Origin: Liquidambar formosana
Taxonomy: Eukaryota; Streptophyta; Magnoliopsida; Saxifragales; Altingiaceae
Reading direction: 5' to 3'
DNA: 64,000 bases
Assembly (NCBI GenBank): GCA_039720395.1
Contig: CM077832.1
Span: forward strand, 18,013,850 to 18,077,849
Below, piece by piece: positions 45,380-55,332 of the stretch. A program made the translations under genes and the position numbers. Each line of letters starts with the position of its first letter. The stretch's first letter is position 1. Under the pieces are notes generated by a model. The model was not told where the DNA came from and made no database searches. It worked only from the letters and a program-made list of their open reading frames with translations.

Positions 45380-45485
45380 CATGTAATTGACTATACCTTA
45401 TGGTGTAGTCGACTATATCAGTCCTTATATGTCTACTGATATATTCAGTCGACTACATCCTTTATGTAGTCGACTATAAGTGGTA
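45380..45485. repeat. TAGTCGACTA-like palindrome cluster, internal copy
   Basis: Three cores (gtagtcgactata near 45,402; cagtcgactaca near 45,449; gtagtcgactata near 45,465), matching those in the SIRE LTR. Confidence 0.7.
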
Positions 45486-45755
45486 AAATGCTAATTTTTG
45501 AAAGATAGTCCACTTATAATCAATTGTTGATCAAGTAATCAAACAAACATGCTTAAAAGATACAAGATTAGCAAATTTTCAATTCAAGATTCAATTTAAA
45601 CATGATTTAAACTTGAGTGACATTTTATGTGAGTATCAATTCATAGAGTTGTGTATTTTTAAGCATATGAAGCTCAAGATTCATCAAGTATAGACATAGT
45701 ATGCACATAACTTATCAAGGTATCACATCATTCATCAAGCACATGCCAAGTTCTC

Positions 45756-46812
45756 TGTAACGCCCTAAAATTTATAAACCAATAACACATACAATTTTTA
45801 TGAGCTCTGTACAAATAAACCTTTTCAAAAATACATTCCATTTTAAAATACAGAGTATTGCGCAGCTGCGAGTAGCCATGGTTAACCCAAAACTCATCAT
45901 CAGTATACATTGGCCAACCAAATAAATAAAATTACATCAACTTTAAATCAAAATAAATGCATGCGATAACTTCTCTAAATCTCAACCACAATTCTACTAC
46001 GTGCCTCCAATAATGATCACTTGAAAATATATTGGGGTGAACGAACAACAACCCAGTAGGAAATCCAATTCCTATACAATAAATAATGTTTCAAATATCA
46101 CATGCAAGCATTTATATATTCAAAATAATATATAAATCAAATAATACGAACTCCAAATCATAAACCTTAAATATAATCCATCTGTCAATGAAATCAACCA
46201 TCATAAACCTCAAATATATTACCATCAATAATTATCACCTTGCATAAATCAAATCTTAACATATGCTTCAAAATAATCATTATTCACCGTACAAGAATTA
46301 AACCCCCTACCTCAAAATAAGTGAATAAAATGAATAACCACTACTGTAGACGTGTAAATCAGCTTAAGAAATATAAAATCCATAGTCACATGCGTGATTA
46401 GAACTCCCTTGATCCGGCAGCAGACTGTCGGCCTCTGCCTCTCTCGCTTTCTCCCTGCTCGTTTCTTTCTCATTCTCTTCTTATTTCTTTCCTTCTCTTC
46501 TCTATTTATTTCTTCTCTCCCGTCCCTATCTCCTTCTCTCTCTCTCTCTCTCTCTCTTCATTTATTTCTTCTTCTTATTTTCTACACCTAACCTGCTATC
46601 TCTTCTTTCTTCTTTCATTTCTTCTCTTCTTTCTTCTTTCTTTTCTTCTCTTTCTCATGCACATCCCTGCCACCGTCCTTCCCAATTCTTCTCTTTTATT
46701 TATTTATTTATTTTATTTTAAAATTTTCCACACCTAACCCTTCTTTTTACTTTTCTTCTCTTCTTTTATCTATCTTTTCTTATCTTCTCTTTACTTTTCT
46801 TTCCACCACTGT

Positions 46813-46851
<39 letters not shown>

Positions 46852-47003
46852 CCACCATCTAATTATCTTGTCCATCTAAAGCAATTTAATGCAATATCTC
46901 CCAACATCCAACTAACTTAAAAAATATTTAAAATTATCCCCCTTGTGTACAATTCCACTGAATATACATGTAAAATAAATCAATAAATATTCGGGGTATT
47001 ACA
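45756..47003. mobile_element. Solo LTR (1,248 bp) in the SIRE-type element
   Basis: Begins TGTAACGCCCTAAAATTT and ends TTCGGGGTATTACA, with exact TSD ttctc at 45,751-45,755 and 47,004-47,008. TGTAACGCCC/TGTAATACCCC ends are typical of plant gypsy LTRs. It contains CT-rich runs (46,430-46,660) and a TA microsatellite (46,816-46,850). There is no internal domain, so it is a recombined solo LTR. Orientation is not decidable. Confidence 0.88.
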
Positions 47004-47008
47004 TTCTC

Positions 47009-47495
47009 ATTTAATGAAATTAAAACGATCTTCTTGAAGAGGTTTGGTGAATATATCGGCCAATTGATGGTTTGTACCTACGAAATCAATCTCAACATTG
47101 CCTCTTTGGACATGATCACGAACAAAATAGTGTCTAATCTCAATGTGCTTAGTTCGTGAGTGTTGTATGGGGTTCTTGGTCAAGTTAATAGCACTAGTAT
47201 TGTCACATTTGATAGGAATGTGATCAAAGTGAAGTCCAAAGTCCTCAAGTTGTTGTTTCATATATAACACTTGTGCACAACAACTACCGACCGCAATATA
47301 CTCTACTTCGGTGGTTGAGAGTGCTACCGTGTTTGTTTTTTACTAAACCAAGATAATAGTGAATGACCTAGGAAATGGAAAGTCCCTCTAATGCTCTTGC
47401 GGTCATCTGCCACCGGTAAAGTCCGCATCGGAGTAGCTAATAATATCAAATGATGTAAACTTAGGAAACCATAAGTCAAGGTTAATTGTGCCACT
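47009..47495 (-). pseudogene. pol: SIRE RNase H (3' part of pol)
   Basis: Continues the RT at 60,258 across the inserted element: the first codons after the target site read SGTINLDLWFPK, then YSDADF (RNase H Asp). Next is a disrupted stretch where the GKSTSG-like region is recoverable only in another frame (DDRKSIRGTFHFLGHSL). VALSTTEVEYIAVGSCCAQ follows, then CDNTSAINLTKNPIQHSR and THQLADIFTKPL-like residues. The clean ORF is 47,270-47,007. At least two frameshifts and several stops are present. A solo LTR lies 5 bp past its end. Confidence 0.85.
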
Positions 47496-48206
47496 TGTCA
47501 CACCCCATTTTTGCACCACCTTACTAGGGCTCACCATTTCATGTAGGTTATTGTTTTGTTTTTGAGTCTAGTTACTTGCATTAGTTTTCTAGAATCACAA
47601 GGACATTGGATATGAATTTTGGTTCAATTTGGAGTTGATCTTGAGGGTTAATAAGAACTTTTGTGACTTGAGGGGCATAACCGTCTTTTAGGTCACGAAC
47701 TTTCTATTTAACCTTGAAATGATCTCCAAGTTGTCAATTGGAGTTCATGAGAATGCATTTGAGGTATTTATGGGTTCAATTTGATGAATTGATGGTTCGG
47801 GATTAAAATGGCTCAATACGGTTCAAGTTGGTTAAGAGACCCACTTCGGGTTGGCTCAAATTGGCTCATGATTTTCACTCAATTCCCACCCATTTGACTT
47901 TAATTAGTCTTAATTTCATTCCCAAAGATGTTTTGGAAGGTTGAATTTTGAATTGGAAAGCATTCGGTGCGACCATATGTGCATACCTAAGCTTAGCGAC
48001 GGTGGTGCATAGCGGTTAGCCGCCTTTGTAAAACCCAACCATGCAGCCATGGCTAGGGATTTTTGCCCTAAAATGTCTTAAATTACATTCCTCATCGAAG
48101 CACGGTCGTTTTGGCTTTCGTTTCGTCAAAATCGGACTCCGTTTGACCCCCGAAACACATTTGGAAGCTGAAAGGGCTCAAATAAGGCAATTGCTGATGG
48201 CGCGCT

Positions 48207-48303
48207 CGGGTGACCATCTGGGGCCTGGCGGCTAACCGCCCAGCCCAGGTGGTCAGCCGCCCAAGGCCAGGCGGCTAGCCGCCCAGCCCCAGGTGGTCAC
48301 CCG
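48207..48303. other. GC-rich 97-bp hairpin in U3
   Basis: Left arm CGGGTGACCATCTGGGGC (48,207-48,224) pairs with right arm GCCCCAGGTGGTCACCCG (48,286-48,303) with one wobble. Between them are GGCGGCTAACCGCC and the perfect palindrome GGCGGCTAGCCGCC. It lies about 190 bp upstream of the TATA box. The 3' LTR copy is at 57,866-57,962. Confidence 0.75.
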
Positions 48304-48492
48304 AGCCTCTTTCCTTTTTTGAGCTTTGACGCGGCTCCCTCCCTATTTCCTCGGATTTGCTCGCCTCCAGCCGCCATTTAACCCTAATTTCAGCCCTATT
48401 TGACCTACTTGAGCCCCAAGGTAACCTCTAAGAGCCCTTGGATCAATCCCTAGGGTTTTAATCCCAACCATCGAGGGTTTCCCCTCAATCCC

Positions 48493-48500
48493 TATAAATA
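48493..48500 (+). promoter_or_regulatory. LTR TATA box
   Basis: CTATAAATACC context. The same box is at 58,152-58,159 in the 3' LTR and, in diverged sequence, at 21,105-21,112 in the solo LTR. Transcription should start about 30 bp downstream. Confidence 0.6.
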
Positions 48501-50087
48501 CCCCCTTATACTTCAGCAATAGGGGAGGCAATTTCTGAAGTGTGAGGCATGTGTGAGACTTGGAGGCTATGGCAGCCATCCTTAGGGTAGTTTAACCTAA
48601 ACTTTGAGTGAGAGAGTGTGAGAGAAAGCTTGAAGGAGGGCTGGAGTTGGGCTTGAAGGCTTGAAGGAAGGAATTTCCAACAGTACAATAAGAAGAGGAG
48701 GACTCTCTACAGCAGCCACCATAGGTATACCTCTTCCCCTTTCTCTCTTTCATTCAAACTAGGGTTTTTTACATAGCATTGCATTATTTCATGTTTAAAG
48801 CTTACTGTTTTATCATGTGTGGATGATTCTAATGCTTAGAATGCATGACTAGGATGTTGTCTATGGCTGGTTTTGCATGATATAATGTCATTTTATGTGG
48901 TTTTATGAGTCTTTGTGTTTTTAGGGTTTTTTAGAGTCTTTTCTAAGGTTTTGCATGGAATAGTCATTATTCCATGTTCAAGCTTGTGTTTTTATTGTGT
49001 TTTGCTACTTCTATTAGTTAGTGTGCATGTTTAGGATCATATTCATGGGCTGTTTAGTATGCTAGGATGTTATTCCATGTGATTTACTGCATGCTTGGGA
49101 CTTTAGGGTTTCCTTAGTGCTGAAAATGGTTTTCTGCATGAAATAACTCTTTTGCATATTAAAGCTTGTGTTTTTATTGTGTTTTGCTACTTCTATTAGT
49201 TAGTGTGCATGTTTATGGGCTGTTTAGTATGTTCGAAGGTTCTTTCATGTGATTTTATGCATCATTGTGATTCTAGGGTTTCTATCATCTTTGTGTGGGT
49301 TTAGTTGCATATAGCATGATTAGTTAGGGATTTTCTCTGTTTTTTCTTCATAGTTGCTGCATATGTGTTCCATATTAGGTAACTATGATATTTCTAGCAT
49401 TCATATAGTTGATTTTAGGGTTTTTTGCATGTCATTGCATGTAGGGTTGAATTAGGGTTTTAGTTAGCTTATGATTCATGTTGTTGCATGACTTGTGGTT
49501 GATTTTAAGCCTTATTTCAATTCTGTCCAGATCTGTTATTTGTCCTTGTTATGATATTTTGAGCATGTGTTAGCCCATGTTTGGGCATGATAATGGCTTG
49601 ATTTGGAATCTAGCTTGTTTGGTTGGTATTTTTGGTATGTTTTGCATGGAAATTGCAGGTGCTTTGACAGGTACAACAGGTGCAACTACCCCACCAATGT
49701 GGGGTGGTTATTTTGGCTATTGTGAGATGAAATCTTACAAATAAGGTAATTACCCTATGCAATAGGGTGGTTACTTTGACAGGTTGCTTTTGCTTAAGGT
49801 AAGTAGGGTGTGAGGGTGCCCCAATTCACCCTTCTTTCCTTTCCTTGAAACTTTCCCTTTCTCCCCCCTAGGGTTATTTCTTAATAGGGGAACATGGCAA
49901 TCCTTATAGTTTCCTTTCAATAACAAATACCTTTTGAATCAAGGTTTCCATTTCTTATCAAAATTCCATGTTTTACCAAAAATCTTTTGAGAATCATTTA
50001 TTTTGGAAACTTACTATGTTTTACTTGAAAGGAAACTTAGGGTTTACCATAGGCCTTGATTAGGTTATAACCCTATTCCTATTCGAA

Positions 50088-50179
50088 CTACGTGGACTTT
50101 GATCCATGTATTTCCATACATGGTACGTAGGCGCTCTTCGTGAGGTTCAAGTCCGCCCTAGGATACTAAGTATCCTAGG
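50088..50179 (+). other. Nested hairpins in U5
   Basis: Outer CTACGT (50,088) / ACGTAG (50,125-50,130). Inner CCATGTAT (50,104-50,111) / ATACATGG (50,116-50,123) with loop TTCC. A separate perfect hairpin CCTAGGATAC-TAA-GTATCCTAGG is at 50,157-50,179. All are recognisable in the diverged solo LTR near 22,561-22,655. Confidence 0.6.
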
Positions 50180-50340
50180 TTTTCTCCTCTCCCTCTTTCT
50201 TTTTTCTGTTTTTCTTTGATTTACTTGATTATATGGATGAATGAATGAATGATATGCATGCTGTCTTGTGATGATAATTGTTGATTTGTGTGTGATTAAG
50301 ACTTTGATTTAGCCCAATTAAATTAAGAGACCGTTTAGGG

Positions 50341-50384
50341 CGATATGGGTGCCTATAGGCTTTGCCTAGAACCTTCCCATATCG
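50341..50384 (+). other. U5 hairpin
   Basis: CGATATGGG (50,341-50,349) pairs with CCCATATCG (50,376-50,384). The apical TAGGC-TTT-GCCTA is identical in all copies. The 3' LTR copy starts at 60,000. Compare the compensated version at 22,823-22,866. Confidence 0.65.
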
Positions 50385-50525
50385 TAACTTAGCCTCCGAA
50401 TCCCCGAATTCTCTGGTTTCCAAAAGACTTTTTGCCTTACCATTTTAAACATGGAATCAATCTTTTGTTTTCCTAAAACAAAACTGTTTTTTTAGGGTTT
50501 TCCTTGTTTCCTTTAAAAAATAAGG

Positions 50526-50535
50526 TGGCGACTCC
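50526..50535 (+). other. Primer-binding-site-like core inside U5
   Basis: TGGCGACTCC, identical to the first ten bases of the primer-binding site, 76 bp upstream of it. Also at 60,185-60,194 and, in the solo LTR, at 23,006-23,015. Confidence 0.7.
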
Positions 50536-50601
50536 CTTTTCGTTTTCAAACCTATTTTCTCTTCAATCCTCGTGGGCCTCACTTTTTTGGGGTTCACAGT
50601 T

Positions 50602-50619
50602 TGGCGACTCCACTGGGGA
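50602..50619 (+). other. Primer-binding site, Tat/Ogre type
   Basis: TGGCGACTCCACTGGGGA starts 4 bp after the 5' LTR. A TGGCGACTC-YRCTGGGGA site is typical of Tat/Ogre elements and is regarded as tRNA-Arg-complementary. Confidence 0.8.
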
Positions 50620-51732
50620 TTTGTGGGCTAGACTCTATAAAGTTTAATTGGGCTAAGTTAATTTCTTTTGTTTAATTAAAATCAATCACATTGCATTCGC
50701 TTGATTGTGTGCTTTCATTTATTGCATTGTGTGCGCAAATTCTTGCATGTTAGGATCGATGTCCCTTGCCACTGACGGGCCTAGCCTCAACCTTGGTTTT
50801 CCTGATTCCATGTGTTGGGGTGAAAGCTCTCAACCTCTCTTGCCAAGTACCCTTGGGTATATTAAATGAGTTAATCACGTACTGCTGGACCCACGCGGCG
50901 TTCCTGATGCCACATGTGGTTAGGTATAAAGATTGCTCAAGCAAGTGAAGGACCCCAGTCTACCCTTATCATTAGTCCATATAGACAGACTTGTAGGGCA
51001 CTATGGTCTCACCTTTATGCACCCACACTTGATTGAAATGATATCATGCCGTGCTTGTGTTGTGTTGCTATGCTCATAAGTTGTGTTCTAGGCTTAGGTT
51101 TATTTTAACCATGTGTAATGATTGACACTTGATATATGGTCTCACCTACGTACCCTTAGTAAGTACATCCACCCTTCACCCAAAGGGCTCCCAAAAGGAA
51201 GGATGGACTAATTAAAGGTATATGAGCTAAGAACATTTAATCATGGGCTTTTAAATGAACCAATAGGGGCTTGTTTGGAGTGAAGTATTTGATTAAGGGT
51301 TAAGAAGTAGGGGCTTATTCATCTTTATGTCTTCAGTATGTCACCTCACCTTCCATCTTAAGGACACCTTTGAGGAGGAGGTGTCTAACTAAAGAGATAT
51401 ACTGTTTAAACCTAGCTCATAGTTTGCCTACACTTGGGAAAGTGACTCTTGATGGTTTTGTGATGGTTAACAGTTAGAACCTAAGAGTAAGTGACTCACC
51501 TTCATGCCCTTAGTACGTCACCTTACACTTCAAGGTACCCTTGGAGATGAGATGTCTACTTAAGGGCATGCCTTATAAGATCACACTTACCAATTTAGCG
51601 CAATCATGGAAATATTGTTAAAATGTTTTGGTCATAGCCTAAAAAGGGAATTTTGTTCTTGAAGGAGGGCTGGATTAAACCTGTGATATCTTCTAGAGGT
51701 TAAAGATTAGAGTGGAACCCATTATCACTTTC
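50620..51732 (+). other. Untranslated leader of the TR-GAG-like element
   Basis: No long ORF. Recurrent phrases (tctcaccttYatgcaccc, ccttaRtaMgt, aaggRYaccctttgagg...gaggtgtctaact) suggest diverged internal repeats of about 170-200 bp between 51,000 and 51,590. Confidence 0.4.
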
Positions 51733-52374
51733 ATGGCTGGAGTTGGCAATACGACATTGGAAGAAATTAAGGGAATGCTTTGTGAGATCATGCAAAAGTT
51801 GAATGATATCTTGGCGATTGTTCAAGTTGTTCCTAAAGCCCAATTCGAGTTTATGAATCATCATGAGTCTAATTCAGGGGCTATCGAGTCCAAGAGATAC
51901 AACAGAGCAAATTTGAAGGCCCAAACTATAAGGAAAGAGCCTCGTCAATTTACTGAACTCTACATGCCATTGAACCATGCTTTTTCAAGAGTAGCGATTT
52001 TGGGCTTATTGTCACCTCTTGATCCAAAACCCCTTCCTAATCCTTTGCCTCGTCGGTTTAAGGAAAATGAATATTGTGCTTTTCATCATAGTAGGGGACA
52101 TGACACCAATCATTGTTATAGACTACGACATGAGATCCAAGACCTCATTGACCGTGGAGTAATCAATTTTTCCACACCAACCAATAATCCAAATATTCTT
52201 CAAAGTTCTTCCATGAACCCCTTTTTGGCCACCGTAAACCCAATCTCTCCAGCCCAGCCATATGCCAATCCACCGAGATCCCTTGCCGCAATTAAGCAAG
52301 AATTTCCAATTCATGGCCCATATCATTCAGAGGATACTCAAACTCTTGCTAGCATAGGGGTTCTTGATTCTTAG
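51733..52374 (+). CDS. gag: Gag-like ORF (213 aa), Tat/Ogre-related
   Basis: Starts at ATG 51,733; a GTG lies 21 bp upstream in frame but is unlikely in a plant. N-terminal residues are coiled-coil-like (NTTLEEIKGMLCEIMQKLND). The middle has RQFTELYMPLNHAFSRV and LDPKPLPNPLPRRFKENEYC. A Cys/His knuckle-like motif follows, CAFHHSRGHDTNHC, with the family phrase YRLRHEIQDLIDRGVI at about residues 135-150. The C-terminus (YHSEDTQTLASIGVLDS) is open to the stop. Comparable phrases occur in the gag fragment at 40,900-41,010. It is short compared with full Ogre gag and lacks protease, so it is either a truncated nucleocapsid-type protein or a remnant kept by recent amplification. RNA binding is inferred. 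Confidence 0.75.
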   Translation: MAGVGNTTLEEIKGMLCEIMQKLNDILAIVQVVPKAQFEFMNHHESNSGAIESKRYNRANLKAQTIRKEPRQFTELYMPLNHAFSRVAILGLLSPLDPKPLPNPLPRRFKENEYCAFHHSRGHDTNHCYRLRHEIQDLIDRGVINFSTPTNNPNILQSSSMNPFLATVNPISPAQPYANPPRSLAAIKQEFPIHGPYHSEDTQTLASIGVLDS

Positions 52375-53287
52375 GGACTTTATGAGGCTCAAGGAACCTT
52401 TGACACTCATGGGGATTTGGATAATGTTGGCAGCGCAAGTTAAGATGAAGAATAAGAATGTTTAATTCACAAGGAAAGGATGCTGATGCCTTGAGGTTGA
52501 TGGGAAAGATAATAAGTTTTTTCTTAGTGCTTACTGCTACACTAATTCTATCATGACTGTCCATGATAAGGAGTTTAAGTTTTTTTTGTTCGTTTTCTAG
52601 TTAGTTAATTGTTGTTGATCTTCGAGTCAAATGTCCTTTGAAGTTTTGAGTCTTTTGAGTTCTAGTCATTGTCAATGTGTTCTCCTTCATTCCTTCAATA
52701 AAAAAATTTTGATTTCAATAATTCCATTGTCTCTCTATTTCTCTTCTCCTCAATCAATTAACAATCAAAGTGGCATGAAAATATTTCCTAAGAAGCTCGA
52801 AAGCTCTTCCCACTAAAAGAGCAAACATAATGAATGATGAATGAGCTGCAATTGATTAACTTGGAAACAATGAGAAGTCCAAAATGGTAAACATAGGGGC
52901 CACCCACCCACTACACTACATGAAGACCTAGGCCAAGCAACTTGAGAAGATCTTGAAACCCTTGTAAAAAGCAATTCAGAGATCAAAAGAAGAAATCAAT
53001 TAGCATGGTGAGCTTTTGGAGATGTTTATTTCCCTCTCCCTAAAAAAAAAAAGTCAAAAGAAAAAATTGTGAAAAGAAAAAGAAAGAAAGAAAAGAGCAC
53101 AACAAAGAAAAAAAGTACAAAAAGAAAGGGAAGGGATTGACATACATCCAAAAGCATTTAGAAGGAAAATCGATCAGAAGAAGGCCTTGTGTTAAAAGAG
53201 GACTACTACCTATGTTCGTGACCCGCGGGAAAAGTTCAAGCCAAATGAGGGTGGTCCCTATGTGGTTATGTGTAGAGCCTAGGCCCG

Positions 53288-53317
53288 CTAGGTTGAAAAC
53301 CTGAAAAGGCAACCTAG
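53288..53317 (+). other. GNRA-type hairpin, copy 1
   Basis: CTAGGTTG, AAAA bulge, CCT, loop GAAA, AGG, CAACCTAG: an 8-bp lower stem, a 5'-side A4 bulge and a 3-bp upper stem with a GNRA tetraloop. Confidence 0.65.
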
Positions 53318-54168
53318 GCAAAAGTTAGGGCTTTTGAAAAAAAAATGATGAAAAAAGAAAAGAGAATGCCTTGAACTACGAGGACCTGATTCTCTATCAA
53401 AAAAGAAATGTTAGTTTGGTTAATGTCTTGTGAAGATCAATGTGGAGATACGTAGGCAGCCCATAAAGTTACTTTGGGTGCGGTCCAATTCATTGAAAAA
53501 AAAAAACAAAAAAACAAAAAAAGAGGAAGAAAGAAAGAGGCTTGACATATAACCAACCATTGAAGGCAACTCTTTGTGACCAAGTTAAGGAGAAACGGTC
53601 TTATTCATCAAATTAGTGAGCTAAAATACTACATGCCACCGAAAAAGTTAACTTGATTATTCTTCTTGTTCTTGTTTGGTTTGAGTCCTTCGGATGTCCC
53701 TCCACTTTCCTCTTTCGCCTCTCTTGAGTCTTGTGTGTTTCTAGTGGTCATAGACCTCGTCCTTTGAAAGTATTCAGTCATGATGATTCATTTGTGGGTT
53801 CCATCAAATTCTATATCTTCTTACCTTTTGACTTAGACTCTTGTCATGGATTTAATAATGGAAAAGGGGTAGCAGTAACCACTATGAAACGATTTGCCTT
53901 AGCTATAGGCATGTGATTTCGTGAGATTGGGGGCTGATTTATTTTGCTCAATTGAAGAATGTGAATGTGTTATGAACCCAAGGGCTGATTATGCTTGTTA
54001 AAGAAGAATCTGAATGAATGCTGGGGCTAGTTTGTCTTGTTCAGAGAACTTAAATGAATTGATGAAGGGAATGGGTTGGGGCTTCATGAGTTGAATTTCT
54101 TTGTGCTAAGGAGAGAAGGGAAAAAGAAGAAGAAAAAAAAAAAAAAAGAGGAAAAGAAGAAGAGCCTG

Positions 54169-54198
54169 CTAGGTTGAAAACCCGAAAGGGCGGCCTAG
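54169..54198 (+). other. GNRA-type hairpin, copy 2
   Basis: CTAGGTTG, AAAA, CCC, loop GAAA, GGG, CGGCCTAG. Differences from copy 1 are a compensated CCT/AGG to CCC/GGG change and two G-U wobbles. Confidence 0.65.
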
Positions 54199-54218
54199 GC
54201 AAAAATTAGGGCAACCCG

Positions 54219-54248
54219 CTAGGTTGAAAACCCGTAAGGGCAATCTAG
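54219..54248 (+). other. GNRA-type hairpin, copy 3
   Basis: CTAGGTTG, AAAA, CCC, loop GTAA, GGG, CAATCTAG. Loop changed within the GNRA rule; one G-U wobble. It lies 50 bp from copy 2. Confidence 0.65.
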
Positions 54249-54775
54249 GCAAAAGTTAGGGTTTTGAAAAAAGAAAAGCGAAGAAAGAAGAAGAGAAGAA
54301 GAGGTGATTCCACTCCATTCTTATACCTTGAAAAAGAATTCATGGGTTTGATCCGATCCTCCTAAATTGCATTGTTTCCTAAGAAGGCTCGACCACCATT
54401 TTATAAACAAAGAAAAATGCTTTTGAAAATTCCATGATTGTGCTAAGTATGTAAAGAGGTCTTTAAGGAAAAAGAATGATAGGTTTGTAAAACCATTTCT
54501 AGATAATCTTTCTGTGCATGGCATTGAACTTGTGTTAATAAATCCGTGTGAATCAATTTTACTTAAGTTGATTGATTAATTGATGTGTGCATTAGTAATA
54601 TGCAGTGTTCATTGAGTTTTGGAGGTTCATTTTCCCATGATCATATTTGACTAGCTTTCATTTTTGGTTGTGTGGTTGATAGTTTCTCTCCATATGGTGT
54701 TGGCTTAGTCTCTATACCATTCCTGTCTTATGAATAGTGACTCCCCACTTAAGTAGTGTCTTCGTAGGCTCTCTC

Positions 54776-55170
54776 GAGTATTCACATGTACTCACCCCAA
54801 ATATTCACATATACTCACCCTGAGTATTCACCAGTACTCACCCCGAGTATTCACATATACTCACCCCGAGTATTCACCAATACTCACCCTGAGTATTCAC
54901 CCATACTCATCCCCGAGTATTCACCAATACTCACCCTGAGTATTCACCCCTACTCATCCTCGACTATTCACATCTACTCACTCCGAGTATCCACATGTAC
55001 TCGTCCCTGGGTATTCACATGTACTCACTCAGAGTATTCACCTCTACTCATCCCCGAGTATTCACATGTACTCACTCCGAGTATTCACATGTACTCATCC
55101 CTGAGTATTCATATGTACTCACTCCGAGTATTCATCTCTACTCGTCCCTAAATATTCACCAATACTCTCC
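54776..55170 (+). repeat. 23-bp minisatellite of short inverted repeats
   Basis: About seventeen units of 23-24 bp of the type GAGTATTCACATGTACTCACC; starts at 54,776, 54,799, 54,822, 54,845 and so on. Each unit is an inverted repeat, GAGTA ... TACTC. The overlapping 121-codon open frame is a by-product. Confidence 0.9.
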
Positions 55171-55332
55171 TCTAGAGCATTGACCCTTGTTCGTATTGAT
55201 TCCAAACCCCTTCATCATGCCTCCTCTATTCATATGTTATTGTTTTAGGTATTGACTTCTACTTATGCAATCTCTTGGCATTCTTTGAGTATTGACCCCT
55301 ATTCATCACCAACAGTGACTTTTGTTCATATA

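Larger units (their letters stand above)
47496..50598 (+). repeat. 5' LTR (3,103 bp)
   Basis: TATAAATA at 48,493-48,500 is the likely promoter, so R/U5 would be about 2 kb. It contains a GC-rich 97-bp hairpin upstream of the TATA box and several U5 hairpins. Both strands have short open frames that are mirrored in the 3' LTR only because the LTRs are identical. Confidence 0.95.
52375..54775 (+). other. Non-coding internal region of the TR-GAG-like element
   Basis: No pol motif in any frame that I could find. It holds purine-rich AAAAGAAA tracts, the phrase gtggagatacgtaggcagcc (about 53,440), which is followed by a CCCAtAAAG-TTA-CTTT-GGG foldback, and three GNRA-type hairpins listed separately. 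Confidence 0.55.

Noticed and set aside
48041..48688. Short ORFs present twice (also at 57,700-58,347)
   Set aside because: Duplicated only because they lie in the two near-identical LTRs. No recognisable domain, and the region is U3/R with a GC-rich hairpin.
54786..55151. 121-codon open frame of repeated Tyr-Ser-Pro-like residues
   Set aside because: It lies wholly in the 23-bp minisatellite; the frame is open because the unit lacks stops. No start context or domain.
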